The notes under the pieces were generated by a model. That model was given only the letters and a program-made list of their open reading frames with translations. It was not told the DNA's origin and ran no database searches. A DNA stretch of 56,737 nt from SGZJ01 sp949372955 (GTDB taxonomy: Bacteria; Bacteroidota; Bacteroidia; Flavobacteriales; Flavobacteriaceae): contig CASIAX010000020.1 in the NCBI GenBank assembly GCA_949372955.1, positions 1 through 56,737 of the forward strand, in the 5' to 3' direction. Below, in pieces: positions 1 through 9,401 of the stretch (the first letter of the stretch is position 1; each line of letters opens with the position of its first letter). Both the position numbers and the translations under genes were made by a program.

Positions 1-1
1 G

Positions 2-532
2 GAAGAAGGATTCGATCTTAATTTTTCAAAAGAATGTGAATATTTTGCAGACGAAATTGAAAATGCGGTAAACAAGTATGCTGTACAAGAACATTTAAAC
101 TTTGGTAAAATATATGCATACGAAGTTGATGGTTTCGGAAACAAGCTGTTTATGGATGATGCAAATGTACCATCATTAATGTCCCTTGCTTATTTAAATA
201 AAGAATTTAAAGAAAACCCTATTTACACAAATACAAGGAAGTTTCTAATTAGCGAAAATAATCCATATTTTTTAAAAGGAATTGAAGCTGAAGGACAAGC
301 AAGCCCTCACACTGGAAAAGATAAAATATGGCCTATGGGTATAATTTTAAGAGCAATGACATCAACAAATGATGAAGAAATAAAAAAATGCCTAAAAATG
401 TTATTAAGTACTCACGATAAAACAGGATTTATGCACGAAGCATTCCACAAAGATGATCAATCAGATTTTAACAGGTCGTGGTTTGCATGGGCCAATACAC
501 TCTTTGGAGAATTAATAATTAAAATATTATAA
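2..532 (+). CDS. GH125 exo-alpha-mannosidase, C-terminal part (5' end outside window)
   Basis: The frame is open from base 2, so the gene begins upstream of the window; 176 C-terminal residues are visible. They match glycoside hydrolase family 125 (formerly DUF1237), metal-independent exo-acting alpha-1,6-mannosidases. Diagnostic stretches are MDDANVPSL, SPHTGKDKIWPMGI, GFMHEAF and RSWFAWANTLFGEL. The Glu in MHEAF lies about 30 residues from the C-terminus, where I would place the family's general base (inference). The stop is followed by about 75 bases before the convergent CotH-like gene. It probably trims mannose from alpha-mannan or glycoprotein-type glycans. Cell location cannot be judged because the N-terminus is missing. 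Family assignment is firm; the exact linkage is inferred from the family. Confidence 0.88.
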   Translation, partial: EEGFDLNFSKECEYFADEIENAVNKYAVQEHLNFGKIYAYEVDGFGNKLFMDDANVPSLMSLAYLNKEFKENPIYTNTRKFLISENNPYFLKGIEAEGQASPHTGKDKIWPMGIILRAMTSTNDEEIKKCLKMLLSTHDKTGFMHEAFHKDDQSDFNRSWFAWANTLFGELIIKIL

Positions 533-608
533 CGAAAAACCTTATCTTTTAAAAGAGAATTATAGTTAAGATTATCTCTTTATAAATTTCATAATTTTAT
601 TAATACCA

Positions 609-3600
609 TTATCTTGAACTAATTTTAATCAGATAAATACCAGCAGAAAGATTATCTGTGTTGATAGTTAATATTACTATCACCTAAGTCAAGATTTCCA
701 TTAAAAATTGTCTTTAGATTCACACCTTTTAAATCAAATAAGTCAATCGAGTAATTGGCAGAATAGTCAATATTTAGTGTAATATTTAAGCTGTTTTCAA
801 CTGGATTAGGCCATAAGACAGCTTTAATTTGTTCAATGTTATTTATACTTGCAGTAGGTGAATTAACTTCATTTGGACTTCCATATTCATTGAAATTAGT
901 CCAACTTTCTGGCTAAACTATTATCTAACGAGGGACTTATTAACTCTAATGTATAGCCATCTCCATTACCAAGATCAGGCCATGGAAAAGAAGAGGTATA
1001 ATAAACTTCGTCCTGAATAACCATTTCAGAGTTAAATAATCTAATAGCATCAGAGGAAGAAGATAATCCAAAATCAAATTCTCCAACATAATTGGAAATT
1101 TCAGCAAAGGAAGCTGAAAAGTCATCAATATCTTTAACGATAACTAAATATGATTCTTCTTGTATTATTGTATTTTCTGGAAACACATAAGTATTTGCAT
1201 CATTATCATCACTAAAAATCCAATTTGAGATATTCACTGAATATGAATTGGGATTATACAATTCTATCCAATCATCAGAATTAAAATCATCCGATGATTT
1301 ATAATTTATCTCATTAATAACAATATTTAAATCAGTTGGAGTTTGGTCTTCCACAAAATGAGCTGTAATTTCAATTTCTTCATAAACATCTACATTGATC
1401 TCTTCTTCATTAGAGTCAACACCTCCACTCCAATGAGAAAATGTATAACCAAATTCTGGAACTGCCTTTAAAGTTATTGGAACTTCTTCAAAATAATCTC
1501 CATTCCATGCTAGTTCTTGAATTTTCAAATTATTATTTACTCTAATAAAACCAAATTCAGGTGTAGAATTCTCAAGTGAAACTTTATGATAATTTGGAAG
1601 GTCTAGCTCACTTAATATGTGCTCTTTCGCATAATCAGGTCGATTAACAGCAAAATTAATCATATGTTCAACAAAATAATATGGGTTATCATTACTATTC
1701 CATCTCTGCATATGATCAGGAACCTCATCAAGAATTACGTCATAAATATCATTAAAATGCTGAACAACATCAGAAGCTAAAAATCGAGTATTTAATTCAT
1801 CAGCATATCTGTTAACAAACTTATTTCTAAACTCAGTATTTTGAATTAACCTTCTTAACATTAAAGTAGCCCAAGGAGCATTAGCCCAATTTGTTTGATT
1901 TCCTGAAAGAACAAAATTTAAAGTATTTACCAAGTAATGGTTATTCACATCCCAGGCCCACCATTGTCCTGAAAAGGAGAAATCTGTATCGTATAAAATC
2001 CATCTCCATTTACCGCCATCGCTTTTCCAATATTTAATATTATTGCCTGGCCAATCTTGGTTATCTCCATAAATTTGGATTACATTATAAATAATAAAAT
2101 TATCAATATCAATTTGAGTTTTAACATAATCATAATTACTAGAATAAGCTAGATTATTAATCGAGATAAAATTTCTAAGGTTAATATAGTCTTCATTAGT
2201 TCCGTGAACTACTTCAGCATCATTAGTTAATAAATCTATATCATCAACAGAAATATTTGCTTTCGAAGCAATAAAATGCTCATTTACCTTTTCTCTAATT
2301 TTATATAACCCCCAATAATCTCCATTAATATATGAGGCAACTGATTGGTGACTTTGATATTCAAGATCAGTACCTGACATAAGGCTAGTAACAGCAGCAT
2401 CTTTTATTTGACTTTTTAGCCAATCATTTCCTGAGTTTCTTAATGTAAAAGATTGAAATTTAGAATAATTTAATTCAGAAAAAAATGGGTAGTCAAATTC
2501 AGATAAACCATATTGTCCTCTAGCAAAAAAAGCAAAGGATTTCTGAGCATTACCTCTACTCCAGCCACCAAATATTTTTATTCCAGCGTTAAACTCAATT
2601 TCTAGTTCACCATCTGAATTAAATAAAGAAAAGTGAGCAGGCCTCTCCCAATCTTCCCAAAAGTTAGCACCAAAATAAGGTAATCCATCATCTGCATCAT
2701 CACCTAATTCATAAATACCATAATCATTATCAAATAGATTATAAGGGTCTGAGACAATAGAAACAAATGGTATATCATGATTTATATTATAAAAATAGGA
2801 TCTAGTATCTGAGTAACCAGGAATATAATTATTCTTAAATATTTTAGCTCTAACTACAGTAGTAGAATTAATTTGGATAGGACTATCATAAAAAATAGAA
2901 GTATAATCTGGTTCGCTTGAATCTAAAGTATATCGAATATATTCGCCATCTTCATTACCACTTAATGATAAGTTAATTGAATTATTACATAGCGCCACCA
3001 TCATTAGAAAACTGAACTACCGATGAAACAATACCAGCTGATTCACTATTATCATTTTCTTCATTTGGAGTGGTTGTTTGAAAGTAAACAAGTTCACTTG
3101 AGTTAGCTGAAACTCCAATAGAAACATCCGATTGTAAGTTTTCAAAACTTAAAGAATCGACTAAATTTCCAGAATTATTTCTTAAATAAATTGTTTCTCC
3201 AGAAGATGATATTTTAAAGTCCGTATGTAAAGATGTGTTTTCAGAAGCATACTGAAGAACATCAGGTGGAACTATACCCTGTCACAGTATCTGAGTAAAT
3301 AATGCTGTTAAAAAAGGAATAATGGATAAATCAGATGATGTATCTGAAACATTATGAGCTTGAATACTTAAAGTATTAGTTCCTTCAATTAAAATATTTT
3401 GAAAATTATCAATAACAAATCTATCAGGATACCCACCAGAGTAAATCTGAGCTTCATGATCTGTATTAGCAGTAGCATTATAGGCCGGAGGAGAACCATT
3501 TATATTTGCTCTTGCAACCTCAAAACCATTAATATATGCAACAAAACCATCGTCATAATCAATATCAAGAATTAAACTAACAATATTATTAATATTTGAA

Positions 3601-4100
3601 ATTGTAAAATCTTTTCTAATAAATACTGAAAGAGTTCCATTAAGGAATATGTTGTTATCATCACCATCACTGTAACCAAAACCTGATGACCCTTCTAACC
3701 ACGAATTATCATTATAATTAATCACTGTCCAAATATTAGGAACTGATGAAGTTAGGTAGTAATATATCTAAATGTATCTCCTTGGTTAATTAAAGTTCTT
3801 GGATAAGTGAGTTGCCCTCTATTTTTATTGGAAGCCCAAAGTAACATATACTCATCTTCATTCAATAGTAACATCTGGAAATATCCAAGGATTACTATCA
3901 TCTTCTTCATCAGAAATACTCCAATTTAGTAATGAAACAGGAACTGAACCGTAATTATATAATTCTATCCAATCTGGAGTATCCCCATCTTCATCAAAAA
4001 TAATTGAGTTAGAAGCAACTAACTCATTTATTCGAATGTCTTGAGAATAAGACATTGCTAGTAAATATAAAAATACAACATTAAGACGAAATAAATTCAT
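609..4100 (-). pseudogene. CotH-kinase/lamin-tail-domain secreted protein with T9SS sorting domain, frame-disrupted
   Basis: One large gene of about 1160 codons is broken into pieces at roughly 3858, 3763, 3275-3290, 3000, 905 and 665, with coding sense continuing in another frame after each break. Stitched together it has a signal peptide (MNLFRLNVVFLYLLAMSYS), a lamin-tail domain, a beta-sandwich (DGFVAYINGFEVARANI), a second lamin-tail-like stretch, a chitobiase C-terminal/Fn3-like unit (YTLDSSEPD), a CotH-type kinase domain (WRWILYDTDFSF), an InlB-like repeat (FGYTFSHWSGGV), a third lamin-tail domain and a T9SS type A sorting domain (WPNPVENSLN to LSAGIYLIKISSR). It would be a cell-surface or secreted protein exported by T9SS. 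Near 3285 two opposite single-base indels appear to compensate each other (intended reading LFTSDTVTGIVPPDV), which suggests sequence error as much as true decay. The largest intact piece is 896-3004. Confidence 0.8.
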
Positions 4101-4345
4101 GTGTAATAAAAACTAAAATTATAGTTATTCAAAAATAAGTTTATGCTAAAATCTTTTGCCAATAGATGCACTAAATCTACCCATTGTTTCAGTTCTATCT
4201 GATTGATCATTATTATAAAAAATAAGTTGTTAAAGAAAATACAAAAAGAAGTAAAAGTGTATTTTTCATAATAATTTAATTTATTTTTACAAATATATCA
4301 AAAAAAGATACCACTTTTTAAAAACAACATTATTAGTCATTTTTA

Positions 4346-5383
4346 ATGAAACTCATAAATTTATCTTCCATTGTATTATTAGTATTAATAAGCTCATGTA
4401 AAACAACATATGATTCTAAGCCGTTCGTAAAAGAAGAAATTCCAAATGAACCGGATTACAATAATTTAGAATCATGGGCAGCGCATCCTAAAATAGAAAT
4501 TAGCCCCTTAACTAAATATAGCCAAGAAGGAGCTAGAGCTGATGTTTTTTACATTTACCCAACAATCATCACTGAAGTATCTAATACAGATTGGAATGCA
4601 GATATTTATGATAAAGAAACTAAAGAAAGCATTGTAGATATCGCAATTAAGTACCAAGCATCGGCTTGGGCAAGCTCGAGCAGGGTGTTTAGTCCATTTT
4701 ACAGGCAAGTCCATTACAGAGCGTTTTTTGAACCCTATACTAGTAATGGTGGTCGCCCAGCTTATGAAATTGCATATGCGGATATCAAAAAAGCTTTTGA
4801 TTATTATTTAGATAATTATAATAATGGTAGACCAATTATCATAGCAGGGCATAGCCAAGGAGCAGGACACGGAATAAGACTCCTAAAAGAATATTTTGAT
4901 AACAAGCCACTTCAAAATCAATTAGTAGCTGCTTATTTAATAGGAACGAATATTAAGCATGATCAGTTTAAAAATATCAAACCAATGTTTAAAGCTGATG
5001 AAACAGGTGGATTTGTTAACTGGAACTCATACAAAAGAAATAAAAAACCAAGGATAAATAAAGATCCTGCTTATAATTCTTGGAATGAAGGTAATGTAGT
5101 AGTTAACCCAATAACATGGAACAAAGAAGTGAAATCTAGATTAGAAGATCATAAAGGAATGCTTTTTAGTGACGAAAACGTATACAGTAACAGTGTTGAA
5201 ATAGAATTGACTAAAGGTATGCTTTGGGTAAAATTACCAAAAAAAATACCAAATCGTTTTCTTTTTAGGTTTATTAGAAACTATCACTTTGCAGACATAA
5301 ACCTATTTTGGGAAGATATAAAGATAAATACTGGTGTGAGAATTGACAGTTATTTTAATTCTATATCAAAAACAAATAAGTAG
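4346..5383 (+). CDS. DUF3089 alpha/beta-hydrolase lipoprotein
   Basis: 345 residues. The N-terminus is a lipoprotein signal peptide ending in LISSC, with Cys18 as the lipid anchor. The body matches DUF3089, an alpha/beta-hydrolase-like family: ARADVFYIYPT near residue 64 and the nucleophile elbow GHSQG at 168-172, with Ser170 as presumed nucleophile. The family is thought to be lipase or esterase related, but no substrate is established, so only a periplasmic or outer-membrane-anchored hydrolase can be inferred. It stands alone: upstream lie about 245 bases after the CotH gene start, downstream about 200 AT-rich bases without recognisable signals. The start chosen gives a complete signal peptide. 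Confidence 0.82.
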   Translation: MKLINLSSIVLLVLISSCKTTYDSKPFVKEEIPNEPDYNNLESWAAHPKIEISPLTKYSQEGARADVFYIYPTIITEVSNTDWNADIYDKETKESIVDIAIKYQASAWASSSRVFSPFYRQVHYRAFFEPYTSNGGRPAYEIAYADIKKAFDYYLDNYNNGRPIIIAGHSQGAGHGIRLLKEYFDNKPLQNQLVAAYLIGTNIKHDQFKNIKPMFKADETGGFVNWNSYKRNKKPRINKDPAYNSWNEGNVVVNPITWNKEVKSRLEDHKGMLFSDENVYSNSVEIELTKGMLWVKLPKKIPNRFLFRFIRNYHFADINLFWEDIKINTGVRIDSYFNSISKTNK

Positions 5384-5581
5384 AAAACTCTCTTCTCTAT
5401 TGCTCTTCAGTAAGATTTAATTTTTATAGATTTAATATCTTTGTTTTTCGCTACAGAGTGTATAAATTCTTAGAAAAAAGAAAATAATTAATATAATTCT
5501 CAATATTACAGAGAGAAAACTTGTTTTTTAAGAAAAAAAAAGACTATATTTAAGTATTACTAATCTAAAAAACTAAAAAAC

Positions 5582-5779
5582 ATGGGTTATTCACACCAAA
5601 ACAGTAAAGGAAAAACTTACTTTTTGCACTCTAAAGATGTAGAGCTAAAAGGAGGAAGACAACAGACAATTTATTATTTCGCTAAAGATTCAAGACCAGA
5701 AGCATGTGATTTACCTTCAGGAAAGGAAGTTATTGAAAATACTAAAACTGGACTTCCATTTTTAAAAGGAAAAAAATAG
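5582..5779 (+). CDS. conserved 65-residue protein of unknown function
   Basis: A short basic protein without signal peptide or membrane segment. It reads like a single beta-rich domain: an N-terminal YSHQNSKGKTYFLHSKDVEL stretch, then GGRQQTIYYFAKDSRPEACDLPSG and a C-terminal TGLPFLKGKK. I recognise the pattern (NSKG-x-TY-hydrophobic, LKGGR-x-QTIYYFAKD, TGLP) as a small conserved orphan family in environmental bacteria, but I know no function. Coding nature is supported by complex composition, an A-rich region directly before ATG and a strong factor-independent terminator 25 bases after the stop. Monocistronic. Only one Cys, so a metal site is unlikely. Confidence 0.72.
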   Translation: MGYSHQNSKGKTYFLHSKDVELKGGRQQTIYYFAKDSRPEACDLPSGKEVIENTKTGLPFLKGKK

Positions 5780-5803
5780 TATTAATTCTTTAATACTATA
5801 ATT

Positions 5804-5833
5804 AAAAAAAACCTTCTTTGAAGGTTTTTTTTT
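5804..5833 (+). terminator. rho-independent terminator after the 65-residue protein
   Basis: Eight A, CCTTC, loop TTT, GAAGG and nine T form a hairpin of five GC-containing pairs extended by A-T pairs, followed by a U tract. Its A-rich left arm means it could also work on the minus strand. It sits between the small gene and the nucleotidyltransferase gene, so the latter must have its own promoter in the 50 bases that follow. Confidence 0.85.
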
Positions 5834-5889
5834 GTTTAAAATATTTTCATATTTGTTGTTTATATATAATTTACAAAAAACAAAAAACA

Positions 5890-6774
5890 ATGACATTATT
5901 ATTAATGGCTGCAGGAAGTGGAAGTAGATACGGAAAACTAAAACAATTTGATGAATTAGGACCTAGGGACGAATTTTTGTTAGAATTCAGTATATATGAT
6001 GCCATAAGTAATGGTTTTAAGCATATTGTATTGGTTACTAAAAAAGAAAATAAAGATTTTTTATATAATTATTTGAAACAAAGAATCCCAGAAGACATAA
6101 AACTTGATGTAGTCACACAAGAAATTAGCGATCTACCTAAAGACTGCATAGTAAACTCTGAAAGAGTCAAACCATGGGGAACAGCGCATGCAGTGTGGTC
6201 AGCAAGAAAGGTTATTAAGTCAAGTTTTGTAATTATAAATGCAGATGACTATTACGGAAGTGAGGCATTTAAGCAAGCAGCTAATTATGTTGAAAATAAT
6301 AGCAATAAAGATTCTTACGGACTTGTAACTTATAAGCTGGGGAAAACATTATCTAATTTCGGATCTGTTTCCAGAGGGATTTGTCAAGTTACGGACAGTA
6401 ATCTTATCTCAATAAAAGAACACATTAAAATTCATGAAAGTGAAAACAAAATAATTGATCAAGACTCAGGTAATACTTTAAATTACAATGATGATGTATC
6501 CATGAATTTTTGGATATGTAACACAGATATATTTGAATACATAGAAGGATATTTCAGAAAATTTCTAGAAGATGAAAGAAATTTAAATAAAAATGAGATT
6601 TATTTACCTTTTGTAGCTCAAGAAATGATGAGTCAAGGTTTAATAAAAATTAAGGCAATAAAATCAGATAGTGATTGGTTTGGAGTTACATACTTTCAAG
6701 ATAAGGACTATGCAGTAAATGCCTTAAAATCTTATACAATAAGTAAACTGTATCCCAGTCCACTTTGGGAGTAA
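5890..6774 (+). CDS. sugar-1-phosphate nucleotidyltransferase family protein
   Basis: 294 residues from the ATG chosen here. An in-frame ATG 24 codons upstream would start inside the terminator hairpin, while this start begins right at the family's N-terminal motif, MTLLLMAAGSGSRYGKLKQF, the nucleotide-binding GxGxRxG...KQ loop of NTP-transferases. INADDYYG near residue 119 is the metal-binding Asp region. The enzyme should transfer NMP from NTP to a sugar 1-phosphate. The next gene, 12 bases downstream, is a NahK-like anomeric sugar kinase, so the pair probably makes an NDP-sugar from a free sugar or amino sugar in the cytoplasm. The particular sugar cannot be read from the sequence. Confidence 0.82.
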   Translation: MTLLLMAAGSGSRYGKLKQFDELGPRDEFLLEFSIYDAISNGFKHIVLVTKKENKDFLYNYLKQRIPEDIKLDVVTQEISDLPKDCIVNSERVKPWGTAHAVWSARKVIKSSFVIINADDYYGSEAFKQAANYVENNSNKDSYGLVTYKLGKTLSNFGSVSRGICQVTDSNLISIKEHIKIHESENKIIDQDSGNTLNYNDDVSMNFWICNTDIFEYIEGYFRKFLEDERNLNKNEIYLPFVAQEMMSQGLIKIKAIKSDSDWFGVTYFQDKDYAVNALKSYTISKLYPSPLWE

Positions 6775-6786
6775 ATAATTCGTAAA

Positions 6787-7815
6787 ATGGATAAAATTTT
6801 ATTAAAAAAAATATTGTCTAATTTTCAAATTTCAGATGATTTATTAACATTTAATAAGATATCCTCTGGATACATTAATGACACCTTTAAAGTTTTTACA
6901 AATAATACCCCTAAATATATTCTTCAAAAGATAAATTCTAAAGTATTCAAAAACCCAGAATATATTTTTCACAACATTAACCTAATTAAAAACAATTCTA
7001 TAAATATCGGAATAAGCTACATTAACTCAATATCAAATAAACCTTACACTATTAATGATTCAGATTATTGGAGGCTGATGAATTACGAAACTGGGAGTAA
7101 AACATTTAATACAAGTAACGATAATTTAGTAGCTTTTGAATCAGGTAAAGTGTTATCAAATTTCCACGAGAAATTAAAGAATTTAGACTTAACCAACTTC
7201 AAAGATATTATTCCTGATTTTCACAATCTACCTCTGAGGTTAATTCAATTTGAGAAATCGTGTAATTACAAAGAAAATAACTGTTTTAATGAGATAGCTT
7301 TAATAAAAAAACTATCTACAAATTTTGATATTATATACAATACTAATCTAGAAATTAGACTTTGTCATAATGATTCCAAACTAAATAATATTTTGTTTAA
7401 TCAAGCAAATAAAGGTCTTTACTTAATTGATATAGATACAATAATGCCTGGTTCAATTTTATATGACTTTGGGGATTGTGTTAGGACAATAGTGAATACA
7501 GTTTCAGAAGAAGAAAAGGATTTAAATAAGATTGAATTTAATAAAGAAATGTTTAAGTTTTTTATAAATGGCTTCAAACCAAGCTTAAAAACTATTGATA
7601 AAAACGAATTGAAACTACTTTCTCTATCGGTGGCACTTATGCCTTTCATTCACGGAGTGAGAGCACTAACAGATCATTTAAATGGAAATAAATACTTTAA
7701 AGTAACTTATGAAAACCAAAACTTAATTAGAGCTAAAAATTTAATTAAATTTTCTGAAATCGCATTGTTAAATAAAGAATACATGACAAAATTAATAACT
7801 AAAAATTCAATTTAA
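6787..7815 (+). CDS. APH-fold sugar kinase, NahK-like phosphotransferase
   Basis: 342 residues with the aminoglycoside phosphotransferase/choline kinase fold. The catalytic loop is LCHNDSKLNNILF (Asp196 as base, residues 192-204), followed by the metal-binding LIDIDTIMPG at 213-221. The CHND-K-NN-F form is that of N-acetylhexosamine 1-kinases (NahK) rather than antibiotic kinases. It follows the nucleotidyltransferase by 12 bases and is surely co-transcribed; together they form an anomeric kinase plus pyrophosphorylase route from free hexosamine or hexose to the NDP-sugar. The 3' end overlaps the convergent rhodanese gene by 9 bases. Function as a sugar kinase is inferred from motif and context. 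Confidence 0.75.
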   Translation: MDKILLKKILSNFQISDDLLTFNKISSGYINDTFKVFTNNTPKYILQKINSKVFKNPEYIFHNINLIKNNSINIGISYINSISNKPYTINDSDYWRLMNYETGSKTFNTSNDNLVAFESGKVLSNFHEKLKNLDLTNFKDIIPDFHNLPLRLIQFEKSCNYKENNCFNEIALIKKLSTNFDIIYNTNLEIRLCHNDSKLNNILFNQANKGLYLIDIDTIMPGSILYDFGDCVRTIVNTVSEEEKDLNKIEFNKEMFKFFINGFKPSLKTIDKNELKLLSLSVALMPFIHGVRALTDHLNGNKYFKVTYENQNLIRAKNLIKFSEIALLNKEYMTKLITKNSI

Positions 7816-8202
7816 AGAGTCTAATCTAACAATACTATTTTCTGAACTCAACCAACCATTCATACCCTTATTAAAATCATAAATTTCTGTAAACCCTAAA
7901 GAATCCATTATTAACGCAGATTTATTACTTCTATTTCCTGACTTACAATAAACAACAGTTAATTTAGATTTATCTAACTTATTTACACTATCTACAAAAG
8001 TAGGTTTATAAAAATCTATATTTAAAGCTCCTTCAATATGACCATGATTGTATTCGCCTAACCTCCTAACATCAATAAGTTGAATATCTTGTGTTTTAAG
8101 TATGAAAATAAGTTTTTCTGTATTAATTTTATTAACCTCAACTTCTACATTAGAACAAGAAAGACTAATTATTGCAAAAAATAATATGAAATTTTTAAAC
8201 AT
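7807..8202 (-). CDS. rhodanese-like lipoprotein
   Basis: 131 residues. A lipoprotein signal peptide ends in ISLSC (Cys16), then comes a single rhodanese domain: IDVRRLGEYNHGHIEGALNI and the active-site loop CKSGNRS with the sulfur-carrying Cys. As a periplasm-facing sulfurtransferase it could handle thiosulfate or persulfide sulfur, but substrates of single-domain rhodaneses cannot be deduced. It follows a cytoplasmic rhodanese gene by only 3 bases on the same strand, so the two are probably made together on opposite sides of the inner membrane. Confidence 0.85.
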   Translation of the reverse strand: MFKNFILFFAIISLSCSNVEVEVNKINTEKLIFILKTQDIQLIDVRRLGEYNHGHIEGALNIDFYKPTFVDSVNKLDKSKLTVVYCKSGNRSNKSALIMDSLGFTEIYDFNKGMNGWLSSENSIVRLDSLN

Positions 8203-8205
8203 AAA

Positions 8206-8517
8206 TTAAAGAATTATTTTTTTACCTGTCCAGTTACTAAAACCACCTAAAAGATTATATGTTTTTTCAAACCCTAATTGATTCATTATTGAACAGGCTT
8301 GAGCACTCCTTCCACCAGCTTTACAATAAATAAAGTATGATTTATTTTTATCTAATTTATTAATTTCATCCATAAATAATTGACCACCATATATATCGAT
8401 ATTAATTGCATTAGGGATTATACCCTCTGCTAGCTCATGATCAGCTCTAACATCAATTATTATAGAATTATTATCTTCAATACACTTTAATCCCCAATCT
8501 GTTTGATTTAAATCCAT
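8206..8517 (-). CDS. cytoplasmic rhodanese-like sulfurtransferase
   Basis: 103 residues, a bare rhodanese domain without signal peptide: IIIDVRADHELAEGIIPNAINI, then the active-site loop CKAGGRS. It belongs to the short GlpE/PspE-sized group of single-domain sulfurtransferases. It is the first gene of a two-gene unit with the lipoprotein rhodanese downstream. The intended sulfur donor and acceptor are unknown. Confidence 0.85.
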   Translation of the reverse strand: MDLNQTDWGLKCIEDNNSIIIDVRADHELAEGIIPNAINIDIYGGQLFMDEINKLDKNKSYFIYCKAGGRSAQACSIMNQLGFEKTYNLLGGFSNWTGKKIIL

Positions 8518-8576
8518 AACTTAAATTTTAATTATAATTTTATCTTATTAAAAAATTGAATCTATTAACGTATTAT

Positions 8577-9335
8577 TTATCTAGTGAAAATCAATTCATT
8601 ACCAGTAGAAAGCTTTTCAGAGAAATAATATTTATCAGATGAGAAGTTCTTTAAGCCATCAATAGAATTAATTTTATTGTCAATAATATATCTAGTCATT
8701 AGACCCCTTGCTTTCTTTGAGAAAATGGCAATATTTTTATACTCACCATTTTTAAATTGTTTAAAATTAGCAGTAATCATTGAGGTTTTTAAAACCTTAG
8801 TATCTATCGCTTTTATATACTCATTACTAGCTAAGTTTAAGAACAACTCCCCTTCATTAAGTTCTTTGTTCAAGGCTTTCGTTAATTCAAATCTCCAATA
8901 TTCATATAAATTTTTATTATTTCCAAAGGATAATTTAGTACCCATTTCTAGTCTATATGGTTGCACTAAATCTAAAGGTTTTAAGATACCATAAAGTCCT
9001 GAAATTATTCTGACGGTACTTTGTAATAAATCAATTTTATCAGTTGGAATTGAGTATGCATCAATTCCTTTATAAACATCTCCAGCAAAAGCATAAATTG
9101 CTTGTCTAGAATTTGAAGTATTAAAGGGTAAACTCCAAGACTGATTTCTTTTGTAATTTAAATCCCCTAAAGAGCTTGAAATACTCATTAATTTGGATAA
9201 GTCATCTGGAGATTTACTTTTAAGAATATTATTTAACTGCTCTGCTTCTTTTAAAAAACAAGACTGTGTAAATTCCTTCGTAGGTAGCTCACTAGTATAA
9301 TTTAAAGATTTTGCGGGGGAGATAACTAATTTCAT
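8577..9335 (-). CDS. yaaA: peroxide stress protein YaaA (DUF328)
   Basis: 252 residues, close to the 258 of the E. coli protein. It starts with the family signature MKLVISPAKSLNY and contains YAFAGDVYKGIDA, RIISGLYGILKPLDLVQPYRLEMGT and NLASNEYIKAID. In E. coli YaaA lowers free intracellular iron and limits Fenton damage during peroxide stress, and the family binds DNA in vitro; that role is transferred by homology. Encoded alone, 59 bases upstream of the rhodanese pair on the same strand. About 65 AT-rich bases separate its start from the rluD stop. Confidence 0.95.
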   Translation of the reverse strand: MKLVISPAKSLNYTSELPTKEFTQSCFLKEAEQLNNILKSKSPDDLSKLMSISSSLGDLNYKRNQSWSLPFNTSNSRQAIYAFAGDVYKGIDAYSIPTDKIDLLQSTVRIISGLYGILKPLDLVQPYRLEMGTKLSFGNNKNLYEYWRFELTKALNKELNEGELFLNLASNEYIKAIDTKVLKTSMITANFKQFKNGEYKNIAIFSKKARGLMTRYIIDNKINSIDGLKNFSSDKYYFSEKLSTGNELIFTR

Positions 9336-9401
9336 ATAAAAATAATTTTAATTAAAATTACAAACGAAAAACTTAAATACAATACAAAAAATTAAAAAAA
9401 A

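Noticed and set aside
533..608. AAAGAGA...TCTCTTT hairpin as terminator between the GH125 and CotH genes
   Set aside because: Seven pairs with a 16-base loop and no following T run; too weak to call.
5384..5581. Possible small RNA or tRNA in the 198-base gap before the 65-residue gene
   Set aside because: No cloverleaf, conserved tRNA arms or terminator; the sequence is plain AT-rich DNA.
5818..5889. Longer N-terminus (24 extra residues) for the nucleotidyltransferase
   Set aside because: It would start inside the terminator hairpin, and the family motif begins right at the downstream Met.
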